Of a stretch of DNA of 64,000 nucleotides, positions 61,621-64,000 are shown piece by piece. Source of the stretch: Spartinivicinus ruber (GTDB taxonomy: Bacteria > Pseudomonadota > Gammaproteobacteria > Pseudomonadales > Zooshikellaceae); assembly GCF_011009015.1 (NCBI RefSeq), contig NZ_CP048878.1:370501-434500 (forward strand), read 5' to 3'. Below the pieces are notes generated by a model. It searched no databases. It had not been told where the DNA came from and saw only the letters and a program-made list of their open reading frames with translations. Numbering within the stretch: position 1 is the stretch's first letter; each line of letters starts with the position of its first letter. The position numbers were made by a program, and so were the translations under genes.

Positions 61621-61915
61621 TTTTTTAGCTTTCTCGTTCGTTTTCTTAAAGGTGCCCTAGGCTCGGTTAACACTATTAGCAAATTCTGCTGGCGATAATA
61701 CCAAATGTGTATAAAGGGTATAAGTCTAGCTTTTTGGTAAAGCGTAACGGATAGTAAAATATGTGATCCAGCCCTGCTACTTTAGCTATAGTAAACAGGT
61801 GATAGGGAAAGTATGAAGTTAGTTGTCACTTTTATAGCGATATATAGCCAAAGCGAAGAGTATGCTTGGTTATTTAAAGCCACTTATAAAATGGTTGCAG
61901 AAAAAGGACCTTTCT

Positions 61916-62242
61916 ATGGCATTTAATATAAAACACAAGGTAAGTGGCAAAACCACTTATATTTATTTATCTGGTTCGTTGGTTACTGGTGGGCGAATGA
62001 GTTTAAGCAAGGTGATTAAAGGAATTGTTGCAAACAACCCAAACAATGTTGAGTTAGATATATCTGAAGTTCAATTCATTGACTCAATGGGGATTGGAGA
62101 TTTGTTAGTGACAAAAACATTGCTGATGAAAAACGGTGGCAAACTTGTATTAGTTAATCCAAGTCAAGGATGTGATGAAATACTGAAAAGAATTGCACTA
62201 GATAATATGATTGAAATAAGACGAGTTGAGTCAATTAATTAA
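61916..62242 (+). CDS. STAS-domain protein (anti-sigma antagonist type)
   Basis: ATG 61916 (MAFNIKHKVSGKTTYIYLSG) with AAAGGA 8 bases upstream gives 108 residues; an earlier ATG at 61862 has no good site. The STAS fold shows LVTGGRMSLSKVIKGIVAN, VELDISEVQFIDSMGIGDLL, with the phosphorylatable Ser in IDSMG, and GGKLVLVNPSQGCDEILKRI. STAS proteins of this type switch partners on Ser phosphorylation. No kinase or phosphatase gene is nearby. Its stop overlaps the stop of recG by 4 bases (convergent). Confidence 0.85.
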   Translation: MAFNIKHKVSGKTTYIYLSGSLVTGGRMSLSKVIKGIVANNPNNVELDISEVQFIDSMGIGDLLVTKTLLMKNGGKLVLVNPSQGCDEILKRIALDNMIEIRRVESIN

Positions 62243-64000
62243 ACATTTGCGTATTGTTCATTTTGCCCTAACCAGCGCGTAACTAAAGGTTCTACTGTTT
62301 CTGGGTGAGTGGTAATCAGTTGCTCAGCCGTGTTTTTTACGAGTGGTAACAGATGAGCATCTTGCTCTAAACTGGCAATTTTAAATTGCATTAAACCTGT
62401 CTGACGGGTACCTAACACTTCTCCAGGGCCACGTAATTCCAAGTCTTTTTCAGCAATAGCAAAACCATCATTTGTTTCACGCATAGTTTCCAGGCGGGCG
62501 CGACCATGCTTGGATAAAGGACGATGGTAGAGTAATACACAATAACTGTCAGTTGATCCGCGACCTACTCGGCCTCTCAATTGATGAAGCTGGGCAAGAC
62601 CAAGTCGTTCTGGGTTTTCAATGATCATTAGGCTGGCATTGGGAACATCAACACCCACTTCAATAACAGTGGTAGCGACCAGTAAGTTTAAATTATTGGC
62701 TTTGAATTCAGCCATAATGGCGGCTTTCTCACTGGCTTTCATACGGCCATGGATAAGACCAATCTGAAGATCTGGCAACTCTTCGCGTAATTGTTCAGCA
62801 GTGGCTTCTGCTGCTTGGCACTGCAATGCTTCTGACTCTTCAATTAGTGTGCACACCCAATAGGCCTGACGGCCATCTTGGCAAGCATGTTGAACCCGCT
62901 GAATAACATGGGGGCGGCGTGAATCTTCAATTGCCACTGTGGTGACGGGTGTCCGTCCTGGTGGCAACTCGTCAATCACAGAACAGTCTAAATCAGCATA
63001 GGCGCACATGGCTAAAGTACGGGGTATAGGAGTAGCAGTCATTATTAGCTGGTGGGGTTTAGCTTGGCCGTTTTCTCCTTTGCTCATTAAAGATAACCGT
63101 TGGTGAACACCAAAACGGTGTTGTTCATCCACAATGACTACAGCTAACTGTTTAAATTTTACGTCGTCCTGAAAAATGGCATGGGTACCCACCACAATAT
63201 GTGCTTCACCTGAGGCAATACTGGCCAGCTGTTCAGTGCGCTTTTTTCCTTTCAACTTGCCTGCTAACCAGGAAACTTTCAGTCCTAGTGGAGTTAACCA
63301 AGCGGTGAAGTTATTGAGGTGTTGCTCGGCCAAAATTTCTGTTGGTGCCATAACCGCTGCCTGATAGCCATTCGCTACTGCTCTTAAGGCTGCCATTACT
63401 GCTACCATGGTTTTGCCTGAGCCAACATCACCTTGCACTAGTCGTAACATGGGCTCAGGTTTGGCTAAATCAGCATTAATTTCATTAATGACTCGTTGTT
63501 GTGCTCTGGTTAATGTAAAGGGAAGGTTATTGCACAACGCTTGTTGTAGTTCCTCTCCTGTAGCAAGTGGGTAGCCAGGCATTTTTTGGGCTTTTTGTCG
63601 CAACCGTAGCAAGCTAAGTTGATGAGCTAATAGTTCTTCATATTTTAACCGTTGTTGAGCAGGGTGCTTTCCCTCAGCAATCAATTGTTGTGCTGTTTCA
63701 GGTGGTGGTAAGTGGAGTAGCTTAACCGCATCCGAGAGAGAGGCCATTTTAAACCGGCTTTGAATAGTGCTGGGTAGCCATTCTTTAAGACCATGCTGAT
63801 TATTCAGCATGTCGAGTGCTAATGCACAAAGGCTGCGTAGACGCTTTTGGCTTAAGCCTTCAGTAGTTGGATATACCGGCGTTAAGTGTTCTTCAACCGG
63901 CAAGGGCTGATGACTGGTAAGCAGTTGATATTCTGGGTGGTAAAGCTCATAACCGCTACTGCCATGGCGAACTTCACCAAAGCAACGAATTTCGGCGCCA
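62239..64000 (-). CDS. recG: ATP-dependent DNA helicase RecG (partial)
   Basis: The frame runs off the window: upstream of the annotated-looking TTG, residues GAEIRCFGEVRHGSSGYELY continue, part of the wedge/OB domain. The visible 587 residues hold: Walker A VQGDVGSGKTMVAVMAALR, MAPTEILAEQH, IVVGTHAIFQDDV, VIVDEQHRFGVHQR (DEQH), LIMTATPIPRTLA, and the C-terminal helicase part ATTVIEVGVDVPNASLMIIE, QLHQLRGRVGRGSTDSYCVL, LRGPGEVLGTRQTGLMQFKI. RecG reverses stalled forks. The N-terminal about 100 residues lie beyond base 64000. Confidence 0.96.
   Translation of the reverse strand, partial: GAEIRCFGEVRHGSSGYELYHPEYQLLTSHQPLPVEEHLTPVYPTTEGLSQKRLRSLCALALDMLNNQHGLKEWLPSTIQSRFKMASLSDAVKLLHLPPPETAQQLIAEGKHPAQQRLKYEELLAHQLSLLRLRQKAQKMPGYPLATGEELQQALCNNLPFTLTRAQQRVINEINADLAKPEPMLRLVQGDVGSGKTMVAVMAALRAVANGYQAAVMAPTEILAEQHLNNFTAWLTPLGLKVSWLAGKLKGKKRTEQLASIASGEAHIVVGTHAIFQDDVKFKQLAVVIVDEQHRFGVHQRLSLMSKGENGQAKPHQLIMTATPIPRTLAMCAYADLDCSVIDELPPGRTPVTTVAIEDSRRPHVIQRVQHACQDGRQAYWVCTLIEESEALQCQAAEATAEQLREELPDLQIGLIHGRMKASEKAAIMAEFKANNLNLLVATTVIEVGVDVPNASLMIIENPERLGLAQLHQLRGRVGRGSTDSYCVLLYHRPLSKHGRARLETMRETNDGFAIAEKDLELRGPGEVLGTRQTGLMQFKIASLEQDAHLLPLVKNTAEQLITTHPETVEPLVTRWLGQNEQYANV

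Noticed and set aside
1..64000. CRISPR arrays
   Set aside because: I saw no series of identical short repeats with regular spacers; the repeats at 45.2 kb are two degenerate units only.

Overview
The window looks like the chromosome of a low-GC marine gammaproteobacterium. GlmS, RimJ, MutY, YggX, an AsmA-like protein, RecG and a PEP-CTERM protein are all of gammaproteobacterial type. The organism is perhaps an Oceanospirillales relative such as Zooshikella, Endozoicomonas or Hahella; that assignment is inference from protein character, not a search.

Left part (1-6.4 kb): a solute-binding-like protein, a TrmB-type regulator divergent from glmS, a lipoprotein, a decayed phage tail-fibre gene carrying a MITE (excising it on paper restores the tail of the frame), and an intradiol dioxygenase-like protein.

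6.6-20.2 kb holds the most interesting system: a four-gene minus-strand operon preceded by a strong candidate retron msr-msd RNA. In transcription order: promoter (20191-20219), structured RNA (20164-19911), HEAT-BRCT protein (1099 aa), giant WD40-HEAT protein (2169 aa), SWIM zinc finger-WGR protein (about 627 aa), and a retron reverse transcriptase with NAxxH, YADD and (V/I)TG motifs. The RT would make msDNA. The large repeat proteins with the DNA-break-type modules BRCT and WGR are the likely sensor/effector arm. Anti-phage defence is the expected role, by analogy with other retrons.

20.5-30.9 kb is accessory DNA: small unknown genes, an ATP-grasp protein, a YCII protein, a PaaK-like adenylating enzyme, an isochorismatase-like hydrolase, an IS1595 element with a perfect 8-bp target duplication, and an IS4 element splitting a HEAT-like gene with a 9-bp duplication. 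Dispersed hairpin repeats lie between genes.

31-39.6 kb is ordinary chromosome: rimJ, a DUF4124-like protein, an SPFH protein with a zinc ribbon, a SPOR lipoprotein, an FAD oxidoreductase, the AsmA-like gene overlapping mutY, yggX, then tRNA-Phe and tRNA-Leu.

39.5-58.2 kb is a genomic island of about 18.7 kb in the 3' end of tRNA-Leu(CAG), bounded by 68-bp direct repeats. A tyrosine integrase sits at the right end and TTTTGTACCA arm-type sites lie at both ends. Cargo: a polymerase-palm replication-like gene split by IS630, several KilA-N/BRO antirepressor-like genes, a serine recombinase with a res-like region, a PEP-CTERM protein, a Clp-fold serine protease, a PAAR-deaminase toxin with an Imm1-like neighbour, and an outer membrane barrel. 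No capsid or tail genes are seen, so it is a satellite-like or integrative island rather than a full prophage. A paralogue of an island gene with its upstream region lies beyond the right repeat, suggesting older related insertions at this site.

58.2-64 kb: small unknown genes, two secreted proteins (one frameshifted), a STAS protein, and recG running off the window edge.
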